Below are positions 13,301 through 21,925 of a DNA stretch of 64,000 bases, piece by piece. The DNA is from Thiomicrorhabdus sp963677355. GTDB lineage: Bacteria > Pseudomonadota > Gammaproteobacteria > Thiomicrospirales > Thiomicrospiraceae. The notes below the pieces were generated by a model. That model saw only the letters and a program-made list of their open reading frames with translations. It was not told where the DNA came from and did no database searches. Location: NCBI GenBank assembly GCA_963677355.2, contig CAXXXQ010000002.1:1240001-1304000 (forward strand). The letters are read 5' to 3'. Both the position numbers and the translations under genes were made by a program. Position 1 is the first letter of the stretch, and every line of letters starts with the position of its first letter.

Positions 13301-14166
13301 TGCTTCCATTCCAAATTCAGGCCAACGCTCTCCGGGAGTCCTTCCGCACTCTGCTTCCAATTAAGAGACTGACTATTAAATTGCAAATTCATTTGTGCCA
13401 GCTGGGAATTGACGACCTTACCTTTCAAATCAACAATCAACTCACCTCTTGGCAAGACCTCTTGCCATTTGGCAGGCAATAGTTTTGCAATGCGCTGTAC
13501 CCGCAAAGGTTTAAACGAACTTAACGAGAAATCACCATTGTCTATCTCTCCCCATACATTGGGGGTAAAAGAGGTTTTGAAATTAAATCTTTCGTAATCA
13601 AGTACATCCTTATAAGAGAGGCTAAATTCGGATACCAAGGTTAACCGTGTTCCTTTCAACGATTGAAAATCATGTAATTGCACAGACAGCCCCGGCTGTA
13701 TTTCACTAATCACGAAGTCTGTCAGCATGACTCGCTTCCACAAACGCTGGATATCAACATCGACTGTTAACAACTCGGACAAAGGTGGCAATTTAGCTTC
13801 TTGTAAGTCAATCTTGTGGACACTTTTGACTTGATAGGCACCATTACGAATTTGGAGGTAATCTCCATAATCAATTGAAGGTAAAACAAAATAAAAGGTA
13901 TTGAAATCCAATTCCAATTGCTCAGCCTGCAACACAAACTGATCGGAATTAACCGCTAACCCATCGACTTTAAGCTGAAAACCGAGCCAATCTTGCGAGA
14001 CTTCAATATTTTCGACTTGAATGGAGGCACCGGAAACGGAACTAACCGTTGAAATGAAATTGGCAGGAAAAAACTGAACCCAAGAGATAAACAATCTGGT
14101 TAGCAGTAAATATAGGACAAAAATTGCAAATGCCCACTGCAAAAAATTATGGGTTCTACGAATCAT
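10363..14166 (-). CDS. yhdP: YhdP family AsmA-like phospholipid transport/envelope protein
   Basis: A 1267-residue protein, close to the length of E. coli YhdP (about 1266). It has one N-terminal membrane helix (about residues 11-33) and a very long beta-rich periplasmic part with a DUF3971/AsmA-like C-terminal region (the stretch with NINNQTFNLKAKITPKIG and PTIAALAGSTNPLAALAVY). YhdP-family proteins are long periplasmic bridges implicated in moving phospholipid to the outer membrane. The order yhdP-rng-maf is that of E. coli, but tldD does not follow: the rrn operon does. Confidence 0.88.
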   Translation of the reverse strand: MIRRTHNFLQWAFAIFVLYLLLTRLFISWVQFFPANFISTVSSVSGASIQVENIEVSQDWLGFQLKVDGLAVNSDQFVLQAEQLELDFNTFYFVLPSIDYGDYLQIRNGAYQVKSVHKIDLQEAKLPPLSELLTVDVDIQRLWKRVMLTDFVISEIQPGLSVQLHDFQSLKGTRLTLVSEFSLSYKDVLDYERFNFKTSFTPNVWGEIDNGDFSLSSFKPLRVQRIAKLLPAKWQEVLPRGELIVDLKGKVVNSQLAQMNLQFNSQSLNWKQSAEGLPESVGLNLEWKQEQQNISRQLTDWQFSLSKIQIDNRFIESVSPVQMFFEGDEYLHFSAERFDIEPFKVIVKALVDTDFVSDIFDRAVTLNISNFSGKLDWQTLAVPDLNIHFGRLDLPVTDYPGMSLRSFSLLKTPDKITVSSAKPVWILVPQIHPKPMRVDLPKLFALDFDSINKTWRLPKLDFSVNQMPISIEMNQVDKSYVDARFNAKVESMVKLKSYLPYSFMSKPLQSWLTDSLKEGRDIDISGEIRGLLANFPFTDQDGKFEVKAHVKDAVLKYNANWPELTDFDADIYFSPYQIDISVPEVQVGANNLARDVKVVIPDLNQPDIGLSVSGKVDTSFKKAADYLTLSPLAEKIGIKSFLKSKSSSFSGKALINIEQIWVPISGYKNESEKVKGSVVLNNAGLEVFEQLTFNRINGRLNFSESAMSASNIQYGVLKGSGKLNVVTDKKNKRVLLNAQGQAFIDKNDWFVKPLPWNSTLNIPFKSSKHKGITLNADFDLENAESKMPAPLGREDLVGKKLELKTTIEDESILTSIDIQDRIKTQINWLEKEKQLQLDSMKVLLGRSASKTQLLKNKGSFVSGNVGDLNLKEWFKVFKTMPSLSEEGEASKIQWRKSQILFKRLNYLSTHYDDVKVSWETIQNEPLAIQVSGKSLSGRVVLKEADEVDVLVDRFRVKTGEALNTIVAESQVQKECVSQVADNLLPKINFSGKDIIIDGRKINALKFTISDQQDRMLVKPIAGSFGDGAGVLNGEYLFNKNEFVSLFNVGLKSKKVSEITKFLKVEQGLSGKQAEVNLNLNWQGGLDCFSIRTAKGDLDFELLDGSIEEVEPGVARLIGLLSVESLVRRLQLNLNDVTNKGMAYDSIQGEAKIDKGLVNLTKFKIAAPSVTGEIKGGLDINNQTFNLKAKITPKIGATIPTIAALAGSTNPLAALAVYTLMKAIPDVNENLITYEYRVTGPWADPNIEQKNKPEQDSSPQSESILDLQ

Positions 14167-14278
14167 TTTTAACTCAGGTCTAAATCTACTTTAAATATCA
14201 CTTGCTATGAATCCATTTTATCTAAATTACCGATCGTTGAGTATGGAGCAATCAGTAAAGCACCTGACTTATCGTCAA

Positions 14279-15748
14279 TTACATCATCACCACATCAAAT
14301 TGCTCAGATGCATAAGTGCTTTCCGCCTGAAAACGGATACTCTTATTCAAAAAAGCTTCAAGCTCAGCCACACTGTTTGACTCTTCGTCCATAATTTGGG
14401 AAACGACGCTTTCGGCAGCTATCACTCGATATTTTTCAGCATCAAAAGATCGTGCCATGCGGGTAATCTCTCTAAAAATTTCGTAAGCTACGGTCTCAGC
14501 GGTCTTCACTGTTCCTCTACCATTACAAACCGGACAAGGCTCACAAAGCGTTCGCTCTAAGCTTTCGCGTGTGCGTTTACGAGTCATTTCAACCAGCCCT
14601 AAGCTGGAAATGGTACTGATAGACGTCTTGACCCGATCTTTACTCAACTCTTTTTCCAGCGCCGCCAGCACATGCTGCTGATGCTCTTTATCATCCATAT
14701 CGATAAAATCCAGAATGATAATTCCGCCTAAGTTTCTTAATCGTAACTGGCGCGCTATCGCTTGAGTCGCTTCCAGATTGGTTCGATAGATCGTCTCCTC
14801 CAGATTCTTGTGACCGACAAATGCTCCGGTATTCACATCGATCGTAGTCATGGCCTCAGTTTGATCAATAATCAGATAACCGCCCGATTTAAGGTTGACG
14901 CGTTTATCCAGTGCCGTCTGAATTTCTTCTTCGATATTATATAAATCGAAGATCGGGCGCTCGCCCTGATACAGCCCTAGACAGTCTTGCAGCTCCATAA
15001 CATAGGTTTCTACAAACTTCTGCATCTTGCCGAGGGTTTCGGTGGAATCAACGCGAATCTTCTCAATGGTTTCAATAGGAATATCACGCAGAATTCTCAA
15101 ATATAGCGGCAGATCTTCATAAATCAGACACGGCTTTCTAGCGGCCTTAGCCTTTTCCTGCACACCATTCCATAAACGCTGCAGATAGATCATATCCGCG
15201 CGCATCTCATGGAAATCGACCCCTTCCGCTACCGTTCTGACAATCACTCCGCCTTCGGAAGCGTCGTATTCCGGAATGGTTTTCACCATATCTCGCAAGC
15301 GCTCGCGCTCCTCATCACTATCGATTTTTTGCGATACACCCAAAGTTTTCTCAACCGGCATATAAACCAACATGCGCGAAGGAATGGTGACTTGCATGGT
15401 CACTCTGGCACCCTTAGTCCCTAAAGGATCCTTAAGAACCTGTACCATGATTTTTTGACCTTGATGAAGAAGCTTGGTGATATCTTCACACTCTTCATCT
15501 TCATGACCGATCGCTTTATGACAAATATCGGATACATGCAAGAAAGCCGCCCGTTCCAGACCTATATTCACAAATGCCGCTTGCATACCGGGTAGAACGC
15601 GATCGACTTTGCCCATATAAATATTGCCGACCAGGCCCCTTTTATTTGCTCTTTCCACCCAGACTTCTTGGAGAACGCCATTCTCAACCCAAGCCACTCG
15701 AGTTTCATTCGGGGTAACGTTTACCAGTACCTTCTCTTCATTATGCAT
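14279..15748 (-). CDS. rng: Ribonuclease G
   Basis: At 489 residues it equals E. coli RNase G in length. It starts with a split S1 RNA-binding domain (about 38-130) and carries the RNase E/G catalytic motif DVNTGAF with its Mg-binding Asp (about residue 303) and a CxxCxGRG zinc-link-type motif near 400-410 that joins monomers. It matures the 5' end of 16S rRNA and trims mRNAs in the cytoplasm. It lacks the long degradosome tail of RNase E. It is 30 bp downstream of maf and about 110 bp upstream of yhdP, probably one transcript. Confidence 0.95.
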   Translation of the reverse strand: MHNEEKVLVNVTPNETRVAWVENGVLQEVWVERANKRGLVGNIYMGKVDRVLPGMQAAFVNIGLERAAFLHVSDICHKAIGHEDEECEDITKLLHQGQKIMVQVLKDPLGTKGARVTMQVTIPSRMLVYMPVEKTLGVSQKIDSDEERERLRDMVKTIPEYDASEGGVIVRTVAEGVDFHEMRADMIYLQRLWNGVQEKAKAARKPCLIYEDLPLYLRILRDIPIETIEKIRVDSTETLGKMQKFVETYVMELQDCLGLYQGERPIFDLYNIEEEIQTALDKRVNLKSGGYLIIDQTEAMTTIDVNTGAFVGHKNLEETIYRTNLEATQAIARQLRLRNLGGIIILDFIDMDDKEHQQHVLAALEKELSKDRVKTSISTISSLGLVEMTRKRTRESLERTLCEPCPVCNGRGTVKTAETVAYEIFREITRMARSFDAEKYRVIAAESVVSQIMDEESNSVAELEAFLNKSIRFQAESTYASEQFDVVMM

Positions 15749-15778
15749 AATCGGTTCATGCCCTATTTTCTAATATTA

Positions 15779-16369
15779 TTATTCTTTGTATCCGGATTGC
15801 AGCAGCAAGTCATTGAGTTCAAACAGCGGCAATCCCATCACGGCAGAGTAACTTCCATGAATGGATTCAATAAAACAAGCACCCGTTCCTTGAATCGCAT
15901 AGCTGCCTGCTTTGCCCATCGGTTCGCCGGAAAGGACATAGTCTTGAATTTCTTTCGCGCTCAACGCTTTAAACTTAACCTGCGTTCGGTTCAACGCCGC
16001 GTAAACATGATCACCATGCAAAATGGATACGGCCGACAATACACTATGTTCCCGTCCCGAAAGTTTGCCAAGCATCTCCGTAGCGACTTTAACATCTTCC
16101 GGCTTACCCAGCACTTGACCATCAACAATTACCGAGGTATCACCACCAATATACCAAGCGTGTTCATCAGCCGATTTCCCTGCGCCGGCCAAGGCCTTTT
16201 CAATAGCAATACGCTTAACATATTCTTCAGGCCTCTCGCCATCTTGTATAGCCTCATCAATCGGCGCATCCAAAACGTCAAAAGTCAGACCAATCTGCTG
16301 CAACAACTCTTTTCTGCGCGGCGAGCCTGATACCAAATAAAGCTGCTTCGACGTTTCTATCTGTGCCAT
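15779..16369 (-). CDS. maf: Maf family nucleoside triphosphate pyrophosphatase (YhdE type)
   Basis: A 196-residue Maf protein. The N-terminal SGSPRRKELL loop and the GGDTSVIVDGQVLGKP motif with the catalytic Asp are visible. The YhdE subgroup hydrolyses dTTP, UTP and modified pyrimidine nucleotides to monophosphates (house-cleaning). It is first of the maf-rng-yhdP group. In many relatives mreBCD lies upstream; here a divergent HIT gene does. Confidence 0.9.
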   Translation of the reverse strand: MAQIETSKQLYLVSGSPRRKELLQQIGLTFDVLDAPIDEAIQDGERPEEYVKRIAIEKALAGAGKSADEHAWYIGGDTSVIVDGQVLGKPEDVKVATEMLGKLSGREHSVLSAVSILHGDHVYAALNRTQVKFKALSAKEIQDYVLSGEPMGKAGSYAIQGTGACFIESIHGSYSAVMGLPLFELNDLLLQSGYKE

Positions 16370-16453
16370 AATTCTTTGCTATAAGCGACCTTATCGCTGC
16401 GATTATAAAAAGAGTCTACATTCTAGCGCCATTTACAGAAAAATGCTGACTCC

Positions 16454-16477
16454 ATCCTTGATAATAAGGATTTTTTT
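16454..16477 (+). terminator. Terminator-like hairpin in front of the HIT gene
   Basis: ATCCTT (16454-16459), a 6-nt loop, AAGGAT (16466-16471), then a run of T to 16477. It points towards the HIT gene, whose ATG is 25 bp further on. No plus-strand gene lies upstream, so it may act as a leader attenuator, or be chance in AT-rich DNA. Confidence 0.4.
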
Positions 16478-16501
16478 ACTTCAGATTACTCAGGTAGCCA
16501 T

Positions 16502-16909
16502 ATGGATCTCATCGTACAAGACCACTCACCGCAACATTTGGAAAACACCTTTGACAGTCTTTTCTTATTTGACCATCCACTGTATTCGTTGTTAGCCAAA
16601 AAAACGGAAATGAAATGGCTGCTTATTATTCCCAAACAAGAGATGCGGGGTGATGATAATCTGGAATATGTGCAGCAGCTTTACGGAGCAATTTATCAAC
16701 TTACCAACTATATTCAAGCCAATAATCTTGGCGGACACTTTAATCTCGGCAAGATCGGCAATAAACATCCGAACTGCCACATTCATTTAATCTTTAGAGA
16801 TGAATCGGATGAAGCTTGGCCTGATGCCATCTGGTGTCATGAACCGCTGAAATCATCATCGCCGAGTGCAGAAAAATGGAAACAGGATTTGGCTGACTTT
16901 TTTAAGTAA
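16502..16909 (+). CDS. HIT-domain protein with incomplete histidine triad
   Basis: A 135-residue protein of the HIT superfamily. The NLGGHFNLGKIGNKHP segment and the following NCHIHLIFR strand (residues 91-99) correspond to the usual HxHxHxx signature. His93 and His95, the last two of the triad, are present; Asn91 stands in place of the first. HIT enzymes cleave nucleotide-phosphate bonds (Ap4A, AMP conjugates). Since the middle His is the usual nucleophile, activity may remain. The gene is monocistronic, divergent from maf and convergent with the large dehydrogenase. ATG at 16502 has a GGTAG ribosome site. Confidence 0.75.
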   Translation: MDLIVQDHSPQHLENTFDSLFLFDHPLYSLLAKKTEMKWLLIIPKQEMRGDDNLEYVQQLYGAIYQLTNYIQANNLGGHFNLGKIGNKHPNCHIHLIFRDESDEAWPDAIWCHEPLKSSSPSAEKWKQDLADFFK

Positions 16910-16928
16910 GCAGATTGCCGACGTTCAT

Positions 16929-19778
16929 TTATGACTTAAGCGCCATGGCGAACACTTCAGCCGAATGTAAAGGACTTGTCGTCGAAGAGAAATGATCTAT
17001 TTGCTGACGACAGCTCGAACCGGTGGCCACAACTAACTCACCCTCTTTGACTTGTCGGATAGCCGGCATTAACAATTGATTAGCGATTTTTTCTGACAAC
17101 TCGTAATGCTTGTAACCAAACTCGCCGGACATGCCGCAACAACCGGCGTTGATAACATTTACCTGTAGAGATGGAATCAGTTGCAAAGCGCGTTTCACCT
17201 CTACCGTTTTCGCCAACGACTTCTGGTGGCAATGAACATGAATCCAGCACACTGAATCCAACCCTTTAAATTCAGGCAATTGTTTTTCTTCTGCCAACTC
17301 AAGTATCAGCTCTTCAAATAACAAACTGTTTGCTAGACCGGATTGCAGCTCCTGCGAGAAAAAACAATTCTGCTCTCCAGATTGCAAAGAGTTTAATGCC
17401 ATCAAGTCAAAAGCCTCATCTCGCCAAACCAATAGTTCAGCAGGATCAATCCCGACGATCCGGTCTCCAGGCTGATAGTCAGCTAACTGCCCGGCAATAT
17501 CCAAAAGCGCTTGCCTGGCTTCTTTCAGCAACCCTTTGCTAATCAACGCTCGTGGCGAACTTTTAAGCTGAACCGGTTTAACCTGTAACTGACACGCCTC
17601 CAACGTTTTAAAAGCTGCTTGAGCCACCCGCTGCTCATAATATTGACTGAACAGATCGCACAATACCCATACAGTCTTGCGTTGCTCAGTTGATGACAAT
17701 TTTGAACCCTGATCTTTTACCCATAGAGCCTCATTACAGGCCTCCACTTTTGGGAGAGATCGCTTGAGATTGATACCTAACACCCACTTCATCGCGTTGC
17801 GCGATTGCAACCAATTAAAAATGAAATGATATTTCCGGCCGTAATGAAGAATCCGGCCATAGTTTTTTAACATCAGCCTTGATAGCCAGTCAGACAAGCT
17901 CAAACTCGGAGCCTGAAACAGCACTTCTGATTTCAATCTGGCTAGATCGACATTGGCTGGGCACTCTGTTTTACACGCCTTACAGCCAAGACATAAATCC
18001 AAAGCATCTCGAAGCTCGTGCTTTGCCAGGGCTTTCAAAGGCTCTTTTTCCGTCAACGCATGACGCAATAAATTACTGCGCCCCCGTGTGGAATAGTTCT
18101 CTTCTCTAGTTGCCTGATAGGATGGGCACATCACCCCTCTACCGGCTGACTTTCGACACGCCGCCGCGCCATTACATTTTTCAACCGCATCCAGCAAAGA
18201 TAGATCAGCCGACCAATCAAACCCGGTGACTAACGATTGCTGTATCTTGCGGTCTGACCGCAAAAAATGAGTGATATCCATCTGCCCGATAATCACCCCA
18301 GGATTCAATAAATTATGAGGATCAAAGGCGGCTTTCACTTCTAATAAGTAGGCATAGACTTGAGCACCCAGCTGCTCTTTCAGAAATGGGGCTCGCAATC
18401 GACCGTCGCCATGTTCGGCCGAGAGGGCACCACGATACTTTTTAACCAATGAGGAAATTCGTCCAGCAATGATTTTGAAAAGTTCTCGGTCAGTTTCGTC
18501 CGCCAAGTCCAATTCGGGGCGGACGTGAATCAAACCGACCGAAGCGTGTCCGTAGTAGACACAGCTTACATTCAATTCGGCCATCAAAGCTTGCACATCC
18601 AGAAAATAATCAAATAGTCGAGTTACCGGAACAGCGGCATCTTCAACTACTGCCACCGCTTTCTTTTTGTTGATTTTGCCCATCAAGGCACCCAAACTCG
18701 CTTTACGCAACTCCCATACCTTGGACGATTGACTAGAATCAATCACCCTAGCGCTGTAACAAGCATGACTTTCCAGCCAGTTCTTTGCACGCAGGACTTG
18801 TTCATTCAACGCTGTTAACTCATCAGCAAACCACTCACAGACCAGAACCGCTTCCGGTTCTCCATCAATCCAGAAGCGATTCGGCTGATGATTTTGACTA
18901 TCCTTGGTGGCATCCAAAGTCGCTTTATCAATCAACTCCACTGCGACAGGTTCTAACGCTAACAGCTCAGGAACCAATTCCATCGCGGTTTGCAAGGAAG
19001 CAAAGTGCGCACAAATCAGTTGCCGGAACCGTGGCTGCTCGACAAGATTTAGAGTTGCCGATTTGATTACCGCTAAAGTGCCTTCGCTCCCGCAAATAAT
19101 CGGAGCTAGATTAAACGGCTTACCTTGCGGGTTAAATGGCTGGTGATGACGATAGAGTTCATCAAGCGCATAACCGGTATTGCGGCGTTTGATTGAGGGG
19201 TGAGGATAGTTTTTGAGAATCTCTTTGCCTTGCCTGTCCAGCAAATTAAACACGGTTCGATACAGGTTGCCCTCAAAATCCTGCTGCTTCAATTTGGACT
19301 GCAATTGTGATTCATTCAGTGGGCCAAAGGTCGCTTCAGAGCCGTCAGCCAAAATAATTTCGACTGACTTGACGTGTTCACGAGTTGTCCCATAATAAAC
19401 CGAGTAGGAGCCACAGGAGTTGTTACCAATCATGCCGCCGATCATGGCACGATTGGAAGTGGAAGTATCCGGTGCAAATCGCAAACCGTCACCGCGCACA
19501 AAATCATTTAAGTCATCCTGTATCACACCAGGTTCAACGGTAATCTCTTTCAAGTCCGGTTGATAAGAAAGAATCTTGGTTATATGTTTTGATATATCAA
19601 CCACGACATCAGAGCCAATCGCCTGCCCCGCTAAAGAAGTTCCTCCTGCTCTAAGGGTAATCTTCCGCTTTAAAGCCAAAAATTTTATAACGTATTTAAC
19701 CAGCTCTGACTGACTTGATGGTGTCACTAACTCAACCGCCGATAATTCAAAAACTGAAGCATCTGTTATTTTTTTCAT
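16929..19778 (-). CDS. FAD-linked oxidase/Fe-S protein, YdiJ (D-2-hydroxyacid dehydrogenase) type
   Basis: A 949-residue fusion protein. An N-terminal FAD-binding PCMH domain has RAGGTSLAGQAIGSDVVVD, then comes the FAD-oxidase C-terminal domain with HGDGRLRAP. A cysteine-rich region follows (CNGAAACRKS near 536 and the 4Fe-4S CLGCKACKTECP near 600), and last a CCG-type domain with NAGCCGMSGEFGY (near 883). This is the domain order of E. coli YdiJ (about 1018 residues), which oxidises D-2-hydroxyglutarate; related proteins oxidise D-lactate or glycolate. Substrate cannot be read from sequence. It is single and convergent with the HIT gene. Confidence 0.85.
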   Translation of the reverse strand: MKKITDASVFELSAVELVTPSSQSELVKYVIKFLALKRKITLRAGGTSLAGQAIGSDVVVDISKHITKILSYQPDLKEITVEPGVIQDDLNDFVRGDGLRFAPDTSTSNRAMIGGMIGNNSCGSYSVYYGTTREHVKSVEIILADGSEATFGPLNESQLQSKLKQQDFEGNLYRTVFNLLDRQGKEILKNYPHPSIKRRNTGYALDELYRHHQPFNPQGKPFNLAPIICGSEGTLAVIKSATLNLVEQPRFRQLICAHFASLQTAMELVPELLALEPVAVELIDKATLDATKDSQNHQPNRFWIDGEPEAVLVCEWFADELTALNEQVLRAKNWLESHACYSARVIDSSQSSKVWELRKASLGALMGKINKKKAVAVVEDAAVPVTRLFDYFLDVQALMAELNVSCVYYGHASVGLIHVRPELDLADETDRELFKIIAGRISSLVKKYRGALSAEHGDGRLRAPFLKEQLGAQVYAYLLEVKAAFDPHNLLNPGVIIGQMDITHFLRSDRKIQQSLVTGFDWSADLSLLDAVEKCNGAAACRKSAGRGVMCPSYQATREENYSTRGRSNLLRHALTEKEPLKALAKHELRDALDLCLGCKACKTECPANVDLARLKSEVLFQAPSLSLSDWLSRLMLKNYGRILHYGRKYHFIFNWLQSRNAMKWVLGINLKRSLPKVEACNEALWVKDQGSKLSSTEQRKTVWVLCDLFSQYYEQRVAQAAFKTLEACQLQVKPVQLKSSPRALISKGLLKEARQALLDIAGQLADYQPGDRIVGIDPAELLVWRDEAFDLMALNSLQSGEQNCFFSQELQSGLANSLLFEELILELAEEKQLPEFKGLDSVCWIHVHCHQKSLAKTVEVKRALQLIPSLQVNVINAGCCGMSGEFGYKHYELSEKIANQLLMPAIRQVKEGELVVATGSSCRQQIDHFSSTTSPLHSAEVFAMALKS

Positions 19779-19861
19779 ATATCAAACTCCAGCCTGAATT
19801 CCATAAAAAACATTTCCACTTAATTCATTCAGCATAAAATTATTATTCTTTTGTTAAAATA

Positions 19862-19896
19862 ATAAGACAAATGTCTAAAGATGACATTTGTCTTAT
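19862..19896. promoter_or_regulatory. Perfect 14-bp inverted repeat upstream of yrbL
   Basis: ATAAGACAAATGTC (19862-19875) and GACATTTGTCTTAT (19883-19896) flank a 7-bp spacer. It sits between two divergent genes, 23 bp before the yrbL start. It could be an operator or a 5' UTR hairpin; no U-run follows, so it is not a terminator. Confidence 0.7.
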
Positions 19897-19918
19897 GTAT
19901 TAGCACAGGGGTAACAGT

Positions 19919-20608
19919 TTGATTTATCTACATAAAACACAACTAATTGCAAAAGGACGTGATCGCGCATGCTATCAACATCCAACAGACCCTGACTTAT
20001 GTATTAAGGTTGCTATAAAGCCAGAAAAACAATCCAAAAGGGAACGAAGTTATCTCGACTACCTACATAAAAAGAACAGGGACTTAACAAACATAAGTTT
20101 ATATCAAGGGAAAGTCGATACCAATTTAGGTACAGGATACCTGTTTGATCTAATACGAGTGGATAACGAAACAGTTGCACCGACATTAAATTCAGCAATT
20201 AAAAATAACCTTATCGAATACGAAGAGGTAAAACGAATTCTTTCGCAACTTGAAAACTATTTATATGAACAAAAAATTTGTGTCTATGATTTGAGTCCGA
20301 ATAACATCGCCGTTCAGAAAAATAAAATGGGCGAGTGGGATTATAAATTGATTGATGGCTTGGGCGTAGCCAATGCGAACCCTTTTGTAATGAGAATAAA
20401 TTATCTAACTGACGTATTACTCAACAGATCTTTCAAACGATTAAACGAAAAAATAGATAAAATTTACAAATATAAAATGCTTAACCTAACCCCCGAACCT
20501 AAAAAACGACAGTCTAAACAGATAAAGATTGCTAAAAAAGTAGGATTGGCAATTACCTTATTAGTTTCGGTATTTTCAGCTTTTTATTTTGAAATCATCA
20601 CCATTTAA
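19919..20608 (+). CDS. YrbL-like kinase-fold protein with C-terminal membrane helix
   Basis: The N-terminus MIYLHKTQLIAKGRDRACYQ and LCIKV (Lys30), followed by YDLSPNNIAV and LIDGLG, match the YrbL family (PhoP-regulated protein in enterobacteria, kinase-like fold, unknown substrate). I accept TTG at 19919: AGGGG lies 7 nt upstream, and E. coli YrbL begins at the equivalent residue. Unlike E. coli YrbL, this one ends in a hydrophobic helix (about 207-226), suggesting a membrane tail. The last 33 bp overlap the convergent O-antigen ligase gene. Its place beside the LPS operon suggests an envelope role (inference). Confidence 0.75.
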   Translation: MIYLHKTQLIAKGRDRACYQHPTDPDLCIKVAIKPEKQSKRERSYLDYLHKKNRDLTNISLYQGKVDTNLGTGYLFDLIRVDNETVAPTLNSAIKNNLIEYEEVKRILSQLENYLYEQKICVYDLSPNNIAVQKNKMGEWDYKLIDGLGVANANPFVMRINYLTDVLLNRSFKRLNEKIDKIYKYKMLNLTPEPKKRQSKQIKIAKKVGLAITLLVSVFSAFYFEIITI

Positions 20609-21925
20609 TCGTTTAACTGAAAGGCTAAAAGAAAATAACAAACTAAAAAACAGTAAATAATGAGCGCTATAGCCGGAAAATTCTAAGGGGCTTTCAGGCA
20701 TAAACCCAAGAAATGCAGCTACCGAAAAGACTAATCCTGCTATGAATATAGGTTTATCCTCATCTTTACTTGACCTCATCCCCACCACAAAATGATAAAA
20801 AAGAAAAATAAATACCAATAATAAAGAGACAAACGCCATCACTCCATATTGAACCCAAGACATCAGAAATTGATTATGAACATGACCATAATCAAAGCCA
20901 GAGAAATCGACACCAAATCTTTCTTTTACTTTTTCTATTGAAGTTAACTTGAATTGTTTCGCAAAATCTTCCGCACCATAGCCTACTAACGGTTTCTTTT
21001 GGATCATCTCAATCGCCGTTTCATACATCATTAAACGAGCCCCCAAACTGGACTGATAATTTTCTCCACTGAAATAATCTGAAACATTATCAACCGCTAA
21101 TTGAACTCTCTTTTCAAAAACATTTGATACCGGTTCAGTAAGACTAATACCCACCAGGATTAAGACGGGGACGATCATAACGAAAACTTTACTTAGAGAA
21201 TTCCAATTCGATTTCCAAATTAGAAATAAATAATAAGTTCCCCAGCCTATAAGGGCTTCCGGCCAACCTATCCAAGCCGTTCTTGTCTGAGACAAAATAA
21301 CCATTAAAAAATCTAACAATAAAAAGCATATCCATGCAGCCAGCAGTAAAGGATGCTTTTTATAAGCCCACAAAATGCCCCCAAGCATTAAAATAAAAAG
21401 CGCATTTGCATAGACTCCCAACTTAATTGGATGGCTATAAAAATCTCCTAAACGGTATTCCTTTCCTAGTGAATGAACCCCCACTGCGTTAACTTCTAAT
21501 AAAGCCCAAATCAACATGACAGAGCTTGCCAACATCAGAAAATACCAAAAAAAATCAACTTTAAGTTTAGCTTGGTAGAGTAACCATGCTAGTAGGATAA
21601 AACCTGGAATCAATATTAGAATGGCAAGTTTATGACTGGACTGACTGCCACCATCATGGAGCATGAGAGATGGCAACAGAACCGAAAAAAAATACAACAA
21701 AAGAACTATGGTAAACCACCATAGAGAAGGACAAGAGTTCAGGCGCTTTTTTAAAAAAAACAGTGTAATAAGCGCAATAGAAACAAAGGCGAAAATAATT
21801 TCGAAGTTATACGAAACAATTCCTCTTAATGCATAACCAGTAAAGATAAATAGAGGCAAGGTGAAAACAAACACCTTGAATGGTACATTAAAGTCTTGTT
21901 GATTTATATTATTTTTTATATACAT
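20576..21925 (-). CDS. O-antigen ligase family membrane protein (WaaL/Wzy_C)
   Basis: A 449-residue protein with about 10-12 hydrophobic segments and a large periplasmic loop. The loop has RLMMYETAIEMIQKKPLVGYG and GHVHNQFLMSWVQYG (around 345-350), the His-containing motif of WaaL ligases and Wzy polymerases. WaaL joins O-antigen from undecaprenyl-PP to lipid A-core on the periplasmic side. As the last gene of a core-biosynthesis operon a ligase is more likely than a polymerase, though sequence alone does not decide. Start ATG at 21925 overlaps the upstream stop by 17 bp; the 3' end overlaps yrbL tail to tail. Confidence 0.8.
   Translation of the reverse strand: MYIKNNINQQDFNVPFKVFVFTLPLFIFTGYALRGIVSYNFEIIFAFVSIALITLFFLKKRLNSCPSLWWFTIVLLLYFFSVLLPSLMLHDGGSQSSHKLAILILIPGFILLAWLLYQAKLKVDFFWYFLMLASSVMLIWALLEVNAVGVHSLGKEYRLGDFYSHPIKLGVYANALFILMLGGILWAYKKHPLLLAAWICFLLLDFLMVILSQTRTAWIGWPEALIGWGTYYLFLIWKSNWNSLSKVFVMIVPVLILVGISLTEPVSNVFEKRVQLAVDNVSDYFSGENYQSSLGARLMMYETAIEMIQKKPLVGYGAEDFAKQFKLTSIEKVKERFGVDFSGFDYGHVHNQFLMSWVQYGVMAFVSLLLVFIFLFYHFVVGMRSSKDEDKPIFIAGLVFSVAAFLGFMPESPLEFSGYSAHYLLFFSLLFSFSLSVKRLNGDDFKIKS

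Noticed and set aside
10751..13597. Several plus-strand frames of 60-134 codons
   Set aside because: Shadows of yhdP on the opposite strand, with no independent features.
15668..16330. 220-codon frame on the plus strand
   Set aside because: Antisense to maf and the rng start; maf has clear family motifs and the plus frame has none.
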